Notes under the pieces: generated by a model
Told to the model about the DNA's origin: nothing
Databases searched by the model: none
Seen by the model: the letters and a program-made list of their open reading frames with translations, nothing else
Program-made: the position numbers and the translations under genes
From: Phalacrocorax aristotelis
Taxonomy: Eukaryota > Chordata > Aves > Suliformes > Phalacrocoracidae
Assembly (NCBI RefSeq): GCF_949628215.1
Contig: NC_134297.1
Location: forward strand, 3,286,001 to 3,350,000
Length of the DNA stretch: 64,000 nucleotides
Direction: 5' to 3'
Shown: piece by piece, positions 13,401 to 23,675 of the stretch
Numbering within the stretch: the stretch's first letter is position 1
How the letters are laid out: every line of letters starts with the position of its first letter

Positions 13401-16400
13401 AATTTATGTCATTAAAATATTGCAAAAATTTAAAGATTCACAAGTAATTAGATTTTATTATTCTTGTTTATGCCGCTGAAGAATTGTTCATTTTAAAACG
13501 TTATAGTTGATATGTACAAAGATAAAGTAGTGGCCTTTCTTGCGCTGGTGACAGGAGTCAAGTGATTGAGTGAGATGAATGATTTATTAAAGATGATCAG
13601 CTTCTGGAGGTACTTGCTTTGATTCTTAGCTGACTGTTGCAGCCAATTTAGATCCAAGAAGAGGGTCTGTCCCCATGTTATTTATGTTTCCCTTGGACTA
13701 GCACAGAACATGTATCATTCTACTTTAGAAGCCCAGAATTAGATACATGCTGGCAAAACTCGGCATAAATTTGCTTATATTTGTGTGACAGTCCGTTTTG
13801 CTCTTTTGATAATCAGAAGGCTGTGGTTACTGTCGGATAACACACCCGGCAGCGGGGCACCGACACCTGCCAGCTGCCGCCAGCCTGGCCCGGGGACTGG
13901 GACCAGCACCCCAGTCTGGCCCGACGATGTCTTGAACTGCACTGAGGGTGCTTTGGGCCGGTGTCAGGCTGGCTCCAAAGAGCTGTGCCGTGGGGCAGGC
14001 TGGGGTTGCTCTGGAGGGCAGTGAGGGTTTGTGAATAAAGTCTGCACTGAGAAACAGCCTCTTCTGGGCCAAGAAACTAGTCCCAGAAGCCTAAACTTTA
14101 AGGAAACTGCAAATTACTGGGGGTGAAAGAGTAAGACGACCACTTTTGATTTCATTGGCATCCAGGCCCTCCAAAGAGGTGTCACGGCTGCTCACTTCCC
14201 CCTAAGTCACCCTGACTGTAAATTTTGCAATTGAGCTTTCCTCTGACAGCCCAGCTTTGGGTGTCCAAGTCTCCTCTGCCCTTCTGCACCTGCTGGCTGG
14301 GTCAGAGAGACCCATCACCCCCCTCCCTTCTCCCAGGGATCTCCTTGGGATGGAGAGCTGATGCCTGACCCCACATCCAACGCCTCCTGTCTGCCTGAGT
14401 AGAGGGAGATGAGCGGTCCTGTCTCCTTCAGCTGGGCTGGCTGCCCTCGGTCTCCAAGCTAGGTGCGCAGCAGCGCTGGGCTCAGACTGCACTTTGAGGC
14501 TGCAAAGTTCATTATGGTGTGTCTGGGGCTGCTCTGACTAGATTCCCTAAGCAGGCGCGACGCAGCCCTGCAGCTGCAAGGTTCATTACTCTATCCCCTC
14601 GCTGCTGGCACGGCCAGTCCTGCTCACTCCTTCTGACTGTTCAGGCAATGAGCTCCATTATTTTTTCTAGTGTCACAGAGGCCGGGAGTGCAGAGTACGC
14701 TTCTAACTTGCTCTTCTCATGCTTAAGTGGTGGAACTGAGATATTTGCAGCAATTTCAGGACAGGAAGAAGATTTCTCTTTGATTGCTTTTTAATCACAG
14801 TAATAACAGTAATGGAGGCAGTGAGTGGAATTGATGGGAAAGAGCTGAGCTCTGTTCTCTGATAATTCCCATGTGGGGTAAACAAGGAGGATTTACTGGT
14901 TTCTCAAGTGAATTGGTCGTATCCTTGCTCTTCAGGAATGACTGTCAGCAATGTCTGGGAAAAAATAGCTGGTATCCAGTACCTGGGAGAAGAAATAGGC
15001 CAGGCATCCTTTGGAAAGCTCCCTGCCTTAGTGTATCTAGGGTAAATGAACAAACCTTGCCTGCCTCCGTTCTTATCCCCACAGATTCACACGTACAATT
15101 GCTCTTTTAAGCAGCTCTCAGGGCTACCTGTGTGCATGTCTGGCCTCGAATTTGCATCTTTAGCAGCCCACAAGAGATTTTTTCTCTCCCTCAGAGACAA
15201 GAGAAGCCATGATATAGGCAAGAAATTGGAGCCGTGCAGAACCAGAGGTCTATATCCCCGGAAAAGCTGAAGTGTGTGGAAGGTGCCAGTGGTGCCCAGA
15301 ACCAACCTCCCAGGGAGACTTGGGTCCAGGCTGGAGCAAAACAGTGACCCAGCTCAGCAAATCTCCTCACAGCCTTGTCTCTCCCAGGCTGATTTTGGCC
15401 TGCTGCATGTATGTGAGCAAGTGCTTCCTCCAGTGGTAACTGGTGAGGTTTACCTCTGGCAGGAGAGAGGCACTAAAATCATGAACAACAGCAGGCTGAG
15501 GGGTTTCTAGAAATGCCCTTGCAGAGAAGGACTTCCACAGGACCAGTGTTTGGGAACCGACCTAGCTGGGCATATCTGCAGGGTAGACTCAAGGTGTTAA
15601 ACTAACAGTACATCCATCAGTCTGGCTTTGACCTTCAAGGGTGTGGGAATTTTCTCTGAGCTGACATGACCCTGACTCAAAATATCCAGAAAGCAGTGAA
15701 AATAAAGGAGCTGGGAAAATGGGTTCTCCAAACCCCTTGCTCATATAAAGAATATTTTGAAAAGACTTAACCTCACTGAGAGTCTTGCAAGCATGCAAAC
15801 ACCAAAGACAGAGACACCTCATTCCCAGGGTTTGGTCAGATATGGAGCTTTCTCCTTTATTTCTGCAGTATGTTGCACATGTGAAGGGCCTCATTTACAT
15901 CAGCGCAGTCGTGTCCTGTCTGAGGAGCTGGAATTCCTCTTGCTTTGCTGATCAAGACAAACATGATAAAAACAGTTCATGCACAATAGACGTTGAAGCC
16001 GCGCTGCTAGTTCCCTGGGACTGCGAGGTGCAGCGGGTGCAGAGCTGTACCCCATCCCGCACTCTGGAGGGGCAAAGGACTGCGGGGAGAGCAGCAGGGC
16101 TGGGAGGGGAGGCCTGGCATCCTCCCAGGCTAACAGAAATGGGGAGCAGCTCCATTCCTGTCACCCGAGCGTGCTGGTGTGAAAAGGTGTGTGTGCGAGG
16201 TCTCAGCGAGGCCCTTGAAGCGAGGAGAGGAAGGGGAGGGAACAGGCTGTGGGGGCTGCAGAGGTGGGGTAGGGCAGACCTGGCGGGGAGGCGCAGCGGG
16301 AGGAAGGGGACACTTGCTTCCTCAAGCCAGTCGTTTGTGTGCTGGGCAGTGCAGATCCCAGCTGACACAGCAGCAGGCCTTCTTTGGGGCAGGAAAGGGG

Positions 16401-17370
16401 AGGGAGGAGACTTTATAAAAGCTGAGTTTTGGAGGAGGAGGAGGAATCATGCCCACATTTTGGAGAATAGAAAGCAGGCGGTGGAAGCTTTTACTGGACC
16501 ATAAGGGACGCAGGTTATTACTGGACGCCTGCTTGGAGGCAGAACAAACAGCGAGATTTGGGGTGGGGCTTATTTTATCCTTTCACACACATACTCAAAC
16601 CCCTCAGTATATTTCCTAGCAACTCTGTCCCAGTTTCCCTTACTTCACATCCTTCCCTACCATGCTATCTCTTTCCCCTCTGGTCATTAAGGAAAAACAA
16701 AAAAGTATATGTGCTGTTTAAAGTATTCTGGAGCAACAAACTTTTCAGCCTCAGAAGTTTCGTCTGAGGTGTCGGATTAAAAACCATTGAGTATCTTTGC
16801 ACGGGGATTAGCAAGAAAATAATTTTCAGGGAGCGATAGGTGTGACTTCTCTCAGCAAGGTGTTGCAAGCATATGGGGGTAGGAAAGGTGGGGGAAGCCA
16901 TTCCAAAAACCGCTCAAACAGAGCAAACCGTGACAAGGAGCTGTCAGGTCTTGGTTCTCTGTTCTGAAGCTGCGTATCAGCGTTTGAAGGCTCTGATCCT
17001 GCAATGAGCCATCTGCTCCCATTGACTGGCCTGGGGAGGTTTTTGCATAGCATGGACCCAACCTCTCAGCATTGCCCAAGGGGAAGGAAAACAATCTTAG
17101 TGAGATCGTGGAAAGGTTAACCAGTCCTGGCTGGTTTGCAGGCCGGGTGCTGATGTGATTCATCTATCCAGGGGACAAATAAGAAATATTATCCCAAGCA
17201 AAAAGCTATGGTACTAATTCCCATCGCAGAAAATATACCTGAACCACAATATATAAATCAATTTTGGTTTAGGGGAATTAAAAAAACCACACACAAAAAA
17301 TAAAACAAACAAAAAGCACCCAACACCTATGGCATCTAATCAATCTTGTATTAGAAGGATGGATTTTCTT

Positions 17371-17376
17371 TTTATT
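17371..17376 (-). terminator. Candidate TRIM29 polyadenylation signal
   Basis: AATAAA on the minus strand (TTTATT on the given strand), about 785 nt after the TRIM29 stop codon. It is the first canonical hexamer I see downstream of the stop. The implied 3' UTR of roughly 0.8 kb is plausible for this gene, but no transcript evidence is available. Confidence 0.35.
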
Positions 17377-18159
17377 TTTTAATTTAAAAAGGTGGCTGGA
17401 GGGATACTTTAATGGAATAGAAAGCCTCGCTGCCCCCCACCAGTAGCTGGCCTTGGGCTGTAGCAGCTCCATATAGGTCCTGTTGGCTGGCTTTTTTGGA
17501 AGCCAGCAGGAGCAGAGCTGAGCTGACAAAGGGCCCTGAGGAAGTGTGCCACCACTGGCATGGCTGGGGCAGTCTGCAGGGATCTCAGGGAGGTGGCACT
17601 GCTGGACCTGATCCCAGTGAGAGCTGTGCGTCCCTGTCTGAGGCAGGGCTGGGTGACAGGGTAAAGAGGCAAGGGAAGAAATTTAACCTGTCACTGCTCC
17701 CAGTGGCTGGGGCCTCTCCATTCCAAGAAGACCTTTGGGGCCCCCCAGCTTGGAACCTTTCACCAGGACTTAACAGCTATGGCTATAAACACACTCAGGG
17801 CGAGGGGGCAACTAGTACAGCAGAGAGTGTGGCGGTGCTACCCAAGCATGCATGCTTCCCAGGAGAAGCAGAGCAGCTTGCTCTGCAGAAGCAAAAGGAA
17901 GGGCATTGACAGAGAGGGAATAAGGAGGTGACAGCAGAGGGTGGGGTTATGTTGTTAGGGCCTGCAGAGCTTTCAAGGTGATTAGGTGATTTGGAAAAAG
18001 TCCTTGTTTCCTCTAGTAAAGGCTATTCCCTTCTGCACCTTCCCTCTCCCTGGCAGAGATTAGAGCAGTAAGGTTAATGCAGTAGCAGGTACATCCATGA
18101 AAATCCGCAGCTGAGTCTTCACTCCAAGTGCTGCCAGCTCTTCCCTAAATCTTCAGGGA

Positions 18160-18222
18160 TCAAGGTGCCTCGTTGGAAGTGGCTCCATTGCCTTTGTTGA
18201 CGTAAAAGGGGCGGTAATGTGA
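18160..18222 (-). CDS. TRIM29: TRIM29 terminal coding exon and stop
   Basis: 63 nt: 20 codons plus TGA (18160-18162). The acceptor is CATTGCAG|, phase 0, matching the phase-0 donor of the previous exon. It encodes SHYRPFYVNKGNGATSNEAP, the hallmark C-terminus of TRIM29 (human differs mainly at the two residues before SNEAP). This exon gives the 3' limit of the reading frame. Confidence 0.93.
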   Translation of the reverse strand, partial: SHYRPFYVNKGNGATSNEAP

Positions 18223-21094
18223 CTGCAATGGAGAATTTGGGGCATGTGAGTTTGACCTACCTTCTCTTTCTGACTGCCTATGCTTCACCCTCCTAGGTAG
18301 CCCAAACATATGTATCTTAACGTACTCTTATCTTAACACCTTCAGTCTTTCCTCTTGCAGAGCAGCACCACCTGATATTATTACTGGAGGTGCTAGAGTG
18401 ATCAAATGGTGTTGCTTTTTGATTTACATACATGCTTTGCATGGACTTCATTCCTGACCCAAATGAGCCTGTGTATCATATACAATCTCAGACTATCAGT
18501 CATAGTTTGATGAGAGGTTTCAGGGAGAAGAGGAATGTCACCTTTATTCTTATGCTTCTGTCAGTGTCTTTTAATCCCTCGCTAACCTGAGAACTCATGG
18601 GAGTTTTCACGCTTAAAGCCATGCACAGTTACGCGTCATCAACCAAGTCACATGGCATTTATTTGTGCTCTCTGGCTGGCAAGCCAAAACTCTTGTGCAT
18701 GGAAATTCTCACACAGTGGTGTATTGTTTATTCATGCCTCCACATGTTGCATGGCCCAGTACTAAATGTTTGTGTAAACAGAAGTATAAGTAGAGAGACA
18801 GGGGCAGAGCCTAAAGGAATTGCCATTTTCCTGTCTCTGTTTACTGCAGTCCCTAATTGCATCTCTTCCCACCAGGACCTACGCCTGGAATTTCACTCTT
18901 ATCTGCACCATTACAAACAAGCAACACGTGGCGAAGTTGTCATGCAGCCTAGTGTTGTCTTGGAATCATTGCAAAACAGAAAAGCCAATTTATTAATTCT
19001 GATAGCTGGTTGCACTATTCAAGGTAAAATCTTTAGCCTGGATAAGAATATGCTTACACCAGTGAAGCAGTGACCACGGCAATCAGGAACAACTCTGTTT
19101 TTGTAATGTCTGATCTGTCTTATGTTCGATCTGCTGCCCAGATCTTGCTTGCAGAAGGTGGGAGAGACCCCACAGGAGCATGCTGGTACATTTTTTGCAG
19201 CGCACTACTTAATATCAGCATGGCAGGAGGCTGGAAGCATGGGCAGAGCAAACCCAACCCATCTTGCTGCTCAGTGCTGACTCTCAATACCTCCTGCTCA
19301 ATCTTCCCTTTTGTTGAAATTCTTTTCATTTTATGGCTTTAATTTCCAGTATAATTAAGAGATGGAAGAGGGGACCTGTGTTTTAAAGAACTCCCTGTGG
19401 GTTAAAAAGACATTCCTCCTTGAACAGTATGGTCCTTTGCAAAAATTCATATTTACAGAGATTTTAGAATGTGTATTACTTAAATACATATTTAAGACTA
19501 TTTTAAAGGCTAGATTATTGGCCCAATAGACCATAAAAGCTCCTGCAGAGCTACTGCAGTCCGGAGCATGCATTTCTATTTTGGGACTTTTTAATGCTTA
19601 TATTTATCAAGTCAATTGTAAGGTTCAGGGCTATCTGGTGAATATAGGCTATAAAAATAAAATAGCTGCTACGGGTGTATGCAGGAGAGAGAAAGGGAGA
19701 CAGAAAAAGACTGGTGACTTCATGTGGGAGAAGTTACTCGGGCTTGCTCTATGGGGATTGAGGAAAGCACTGGTTGCGTCCGTGGAGCACAGCACACCGA
19801 CCGTTGTGCAGCGGGGTGCATATGGCCAAGAAGGCCATACTCACGTCCTCCAGTGCAAACAGAGACTTCACTTTCCTAACCAGACATCCCCAGTATAACA
19901 CCACCATCAGGGAGGATAGGTTGGTATTTAAAATCACTGGGAAGAGCCTCTATCTGAGCACACACATGGTGAAGTAGATGATCTTTTAGAAAGGCGGTGA
20001 TCAAACACAAGACAGAAGATATTGCAAAACTTTGCCGCTCCTACGAGATATGTTTTGCTGTAGCACTTTCAGAGGCTCAAGGCTGGATTTTCTGAAAGTG
20101 ATGCAGTCTACCAAGGAGCATCCCTTTCTCTGGCATTCATCTCCTGGTGGGGCCTTGAAAAATCAGCAGAGGCATACAGCTGCAGTCCTTAGGCAGCCAC
20201 TTTCTAAGTGTTGTCAGTTTCCTCCGTTTTCTTTCTTCAGTGTGAGAATGCTCTTGATTTTTTACCCTCTCCTTCTTACAAGTCTTATTTCCAGGGAACA
20301 GTAAATAATCTTTCACAAATATATAATCAGAATTCAAAAAATAGATTTCATCTGCCGAAATGGGGGCAAAAACTTGATCTTAATTCAGATTATGCAAGAT
20401 CTTAATGCACAGTGTGAATGGATGTCAAGAAAAACAGATTAACTTAGTGTTTCTGTGGTTATGCATTAAGTGTTTGTTAACCGTGTATACCTAAGATTAC
20501 AAGACCTAAAATATAGTTGTTCTCTGCCCCTTATAATGCACTGTTACCTGCTTTGTGCTAACAGTGTGAAATGAGTGACTTACAGATGTTCTAGTGATTT
20601 ATGATTTTAGTCTGACCCCTCACCTTTGATACTGCATCTGCCCACTGTAGGATGTAATTAGCAAGATACTTTTATATGGTGTCTCTGATGTCATTTACAC
20701 AATCCGTCCTTTCTAGATGTCACAGTCTGCTAAGAATATATGATATCCCTGCAGGGAGGAAAAGTACTACAGAGAGTAGCATATGTTCTATAGTATTTGT
20801 ATAGCTTCCAGAAGCCTCGATCAAATTTTAGACCAGGGTGAAATATTTTCAAAATGTCATTTTGAAGTATTGATTATTCCTACAACCCAGAGCTGTGGAG
20901 CTGGGGGCGGGGGCAGGGGGTAGGGGTTATCTGTATCCCTCTGTGGATGCAGTTAACCACAGAAAAAAAATAATAGAAGTTGTTGACTTGAGGCTTTTGC
21001 TTTCCCATCTCTATATGACCCAAGCCCTAGTCTCTGAAGGCTCAGGTATGCTGAAGCTGTGCACATGCTTTCACACCAAGGGTATATTTCTTAC
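18223..21094 (-). other. TRIM29 intron 8
   Basis: 2.9 kb last intron. No repeat or exon recognised. A 158-codon ATG frame at 18597-19073 on the plus strand has no coding character. Confidence 0.6.
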
Positions 21095-21171
21095 CAATAC
21101 AGACTGCTTAGAGGATTTCCATGTCTGTGGCGTCACCTTTGCAGACTGATGTCTCACTATTGAAGGATAAG
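21095..21171 (-). CDS. TRIM29: TRIM29 coding exon 8
   Basis: 77 nt, phase 1 in and phase 0 out. The acceptor is TTGTCGCAG| and the donor is a strong TTG|GTAAGA. The first two bases complete a split codon, and 25 codons follow: YPSIVRHQSAKVTPQTWKSS and then KQSVL. The TPQTWKS core and the length agree with the human block YPSLMRSQSPKAQPQTWKSG. Confidence 0.87.
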
Positions 21172-23585
21172 CTGCGACAACATAAAACAGCATGTTATAG
21201 ATCAGTCCCTGCCACCATCCCGTCTCCCCTTGCAATCATCAAGATGAGTAGCTGGACTGGAAGTGCCACATAATTAGTATTGCATTGCTTAACACTGAAA
21301 TGCAGCCATTTCTGGGGTGGGACACAACAGCCGTCAGACGGATGCCTATTCCACCACCCAATCAGTTAGAAAAAGGGAGTAAAGGAGGTCTGTCTAATTA
21401 AAAAGTCTGAGGAATGCAGAGAGGTGGAATGCAATCAGTCCAATTAAAGTTAGGCCAAGTCCTGAACTAAGCATTCTGACTCTCGCAAAGAACACTATAG
21501 GCTATTTAATTAGTGCAAAGAGCCGAGGCCTGGGTTTCATGTCAGAAATTAATGACAGTACCTCTGGCAGCGTGATAAGCCCTAACCCCCTTCCAGCACA
21601 CCAGCTCCATTCTGATTCAAAAATAATACCAACCCTGCTGAATCACAACCAGTTTCAGCACTATCAGGCAATGACTCTTCCCCACCATCTCCCATTTGCA
21701 AATTAATCAGACCTGACTCTGCTTGGCAGGTGCTGATGCTCTTGGATTCCACCTCTGGTGCCCTTGAACTAGTGGGCAGTGAAAAGATGATTATGAGATG
21801 GTGAGTGGGGGATTCTGGTTCATATGGAGAACAGGAAGCTACTGCATATTTTTTAAAAGGTTGTGCTCAGTGGCTATTATTCTTTCAGGACAATAGGTGT
21901 TTTAAAACACTGATGAAGTTAGAGGGGTAAATGGCTGTGAACATATTTTCCTAGTATCTTTCTCTTCCTGGTCCCTACATCTCTAAAATAATCTAAAATT
22001 CTCATCTCTACCCATTACAAACAAAATGTAAACACCCTTCAACTAGTCACTAGATATAACTTTCTAATACTTTTCAACACTCTCTGATAAACTCCTGTTG
22101 CCCTGGTTCAGCAGAGTAAGTTGCCTATGTGAACACGTGCGTGCATCTAAAAGATTGACAGACAGGGCAGGTGTAGAACTGCTCCAGGCCTTCTCTGGGG
22201 GAGCAAGGACAGGATTAAATGTCTTATCATCTGAAAAAGGGGAAGAAGGGGAAAAAACTAAATGCCTAGTACCGGTCTTAGTGAAGAGGCTCCCGTCAGA
22301 CTGTTTGCTGAAGTCACCAGGCGGATTCTGTCCCACCGAGGAGAACTGAAAAGGCAGCTTAGTACCATTGCCTACTGGAAGATAGAAGAGGTTGCGTTAT
22401 TCCATGGTGCTGTGTGCTGCAGTGGGGAAGCCAAGCATTTCAAAACACATCCTGCAAAACTACCTTCAGCCAGCTTGGGGGAAAACAGGAACTGATAGCT
22501 TTGTCCCTTTTCTCTTAGTAAGAAAAGGCAGCTGAGAGCAGTCAGTTGTGGGGTCCCCTTGTACAGAGTGTGCATGTGTGAAGAAATCTCAATGCTCCAG
22601 GGAAAAGCCTTTCTCTTGAGAGACCCAGAGTGCAGGTGTGACTGAAGAGCAGCAGCTTCCTCACAGGTAAACTGCATCTCCAGAGACTGGAGTAATGAGG
22701 GAAAGCTACATTAACTGCCAAAGCTCCCTTGCCTCCAAAGCAGTTGAGGCTTTATTCAAAGCCCATTGAAATTAAAGCAAGGCTTCCCCTCCTGGCCTCT
22801 TTGGGGTCAGGCCCTGGCTGCCAGAATGAATCTGAGAGCAGAGACAATGAGAGGGAGACAGGCCTGTCTGTGGCATGAAAAGCAGGAACAACTTAGGTGT
22901 GGCTGTGAGTCACCAGGGCTCCCCAGGTAGAGTGGCCGGGGATGCTTGTAGGCTGCCTCTGAATGAAAGGAAAGGCAGGACCCTCTGAGCATGAACAAAG
23001 CAAAGAAAGAAAATGTAGGTGAGAAAAAGGAAGGTGGGGATCTGGGAAGAAAAGGCATGGCTCGCTGCTGCTAGTTCTCAGTACACTAGCTCAAAGCACG
23101 CCCTCCCCATTGTGCTGGACACTGTACAGACAGTGAACATTGGACAAGCTCTGTCTTTGAGAACTTATGAGCTAAGTAAAAGGTGTGTGTACGATGGAGA
23201 AGAGCAGCCTTGTGCCTCTGAGACTGGCTGAGGTTATTTGGAGTCCTCTCCTTGTTCTGCCACAACCTCCACAGATTGCCTTGGATGATGTTGGCACTCC
23301 CATCACTTGCAGTTGGTTAGGTATCTCACGATCTTTACAAATTGGCACCTATGTTTTCCATCTTCTTTCACTGTCTGAACGATGAGGACCAGGGATGCCT
23401 TTCCCTCCTATATAGATAGTGCATAGAGCAGTGAGACCCTGGTTTTGGGTGTATGCAGGCGGTGCTGATAACCCAGCTAAGAGATGGTTCTGTGAGACAG
23501 TGATTGATAGATGACAGGACAGCTGAGAGGGGAAGCAGAAAAGGTTGGTTAGCCAGCTAGAAAGCTGTGGCACGGGGGTTAGATC
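21172..23585 (-). other. TRIM29 intron 7
   Basis: 2.4 kb. Holds the SINE remnant at 23.08-23.18 kb and, at 21.24-21.72 kb, a low-complexity-free AT-rich stretch with repeated TAATTA/AATTAAT words and no repeat signature, a possible intronic regulatory element. Confidence 0.5.
23080..23180 (+). repeat. Ancient amniote SINE remnant
   Basis: ATTGTGCTGGACACTGTACA followed by a segment like 'agacagtccctgccc...gagcttac' is typical of old CORE-SINE/MIR-type copies in amniotes. It lies in TRIM29 intron 7. Confidence 0.5.
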
Positions 23586-23675
23586 CTTTCAAACTGAAGA
23601 TGGAATTACCCATACCAAGTGTTTCCTCAGTTGCTTGGAAGGAGGAAAATTCCCATGATCGTGGGTTGAAACTGG
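23586..23675 (-). CDS. TRIM29: TRIM29 coding exon 7 (numbering assumes an unlocated exon 6), altered donor
   Basis: 90 nt to the conserved boundary. The acceptor is a good one (CTTGTTTTACAG|), with phase 1 in and phase 1 out. The translation has RSWEFSSF, matching human RVWEYSSS, and ends GNSIFSLKG, matching human GSSSFSLKG. At that conserved boundary the intron would start with GA (AAAG|GATCTA), not GT. Two GT donors in the same phase lie inside the exon, G|GTATGG (exon end 23616) and G|GTAATT (exon end 23610). Use of either would drop eight to ten residues yet keep the frame into the next exon. The exon assignment is good; the 3' end is uncertain. Confidence 0.75.

Larger units (their letters stand above)
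1..17370. other. 3' flanking region of TRIM29, no gene recognised
   Basis: About 17 kb without a supportable exon or RNA gene. All open frames here are short or begin at non-ATG codons and have no recognisable domain or coding flavour. It holds the poly-C run, several eroded SINE/CR1 pieces listed separately, and AT-rich homeodomain-site-dense stretches (about 1.20-1.47, 6.34-6.52, 8.66-8.90, 12.54-12.72 and 13.26-13.52 kb) that could be conserved regulatory DNA. A moderately GC-rich patch at 13.83-14.0 kb and another at 16.0-16.35 kb are not long enough to call CpG islands. Confidence 0.6.

Noticed and set aside
15785..16504. 239-codon open frame on the plus strand
   Set aside because: Begins at TTG, overlaps other frames equally open in a GA/GC-rich patch, and shows no recognisable family or splice context.
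18270..18345. Good-looking donor (GAGAAG|GTAGGT) on the minus strand at about 18,260, just upstream of the last exon
   Set aside because: The preceding frames do not match TRIM29, and exon 8 joins the last exon in phase without it.
18597..19073. 158-codon ATG frame on the plus strand in TRIM29 intron 8
   Set aside because: No domain or coding flavour; treated as chance.
19840..19885. Strong donor (GAGGAC|GTGAGT) on the minus strand in intron 8
   Set aside because: No conserved coding block or compatible phase; likely a decoy site.
22240..22355. Minus-strand segment with PPGDFSKQSDG considered as TRIM29 exon 6
   Set aside because: It lies on the wrong side of exon 7, and its frame is not compatible with the phase-1 junction.
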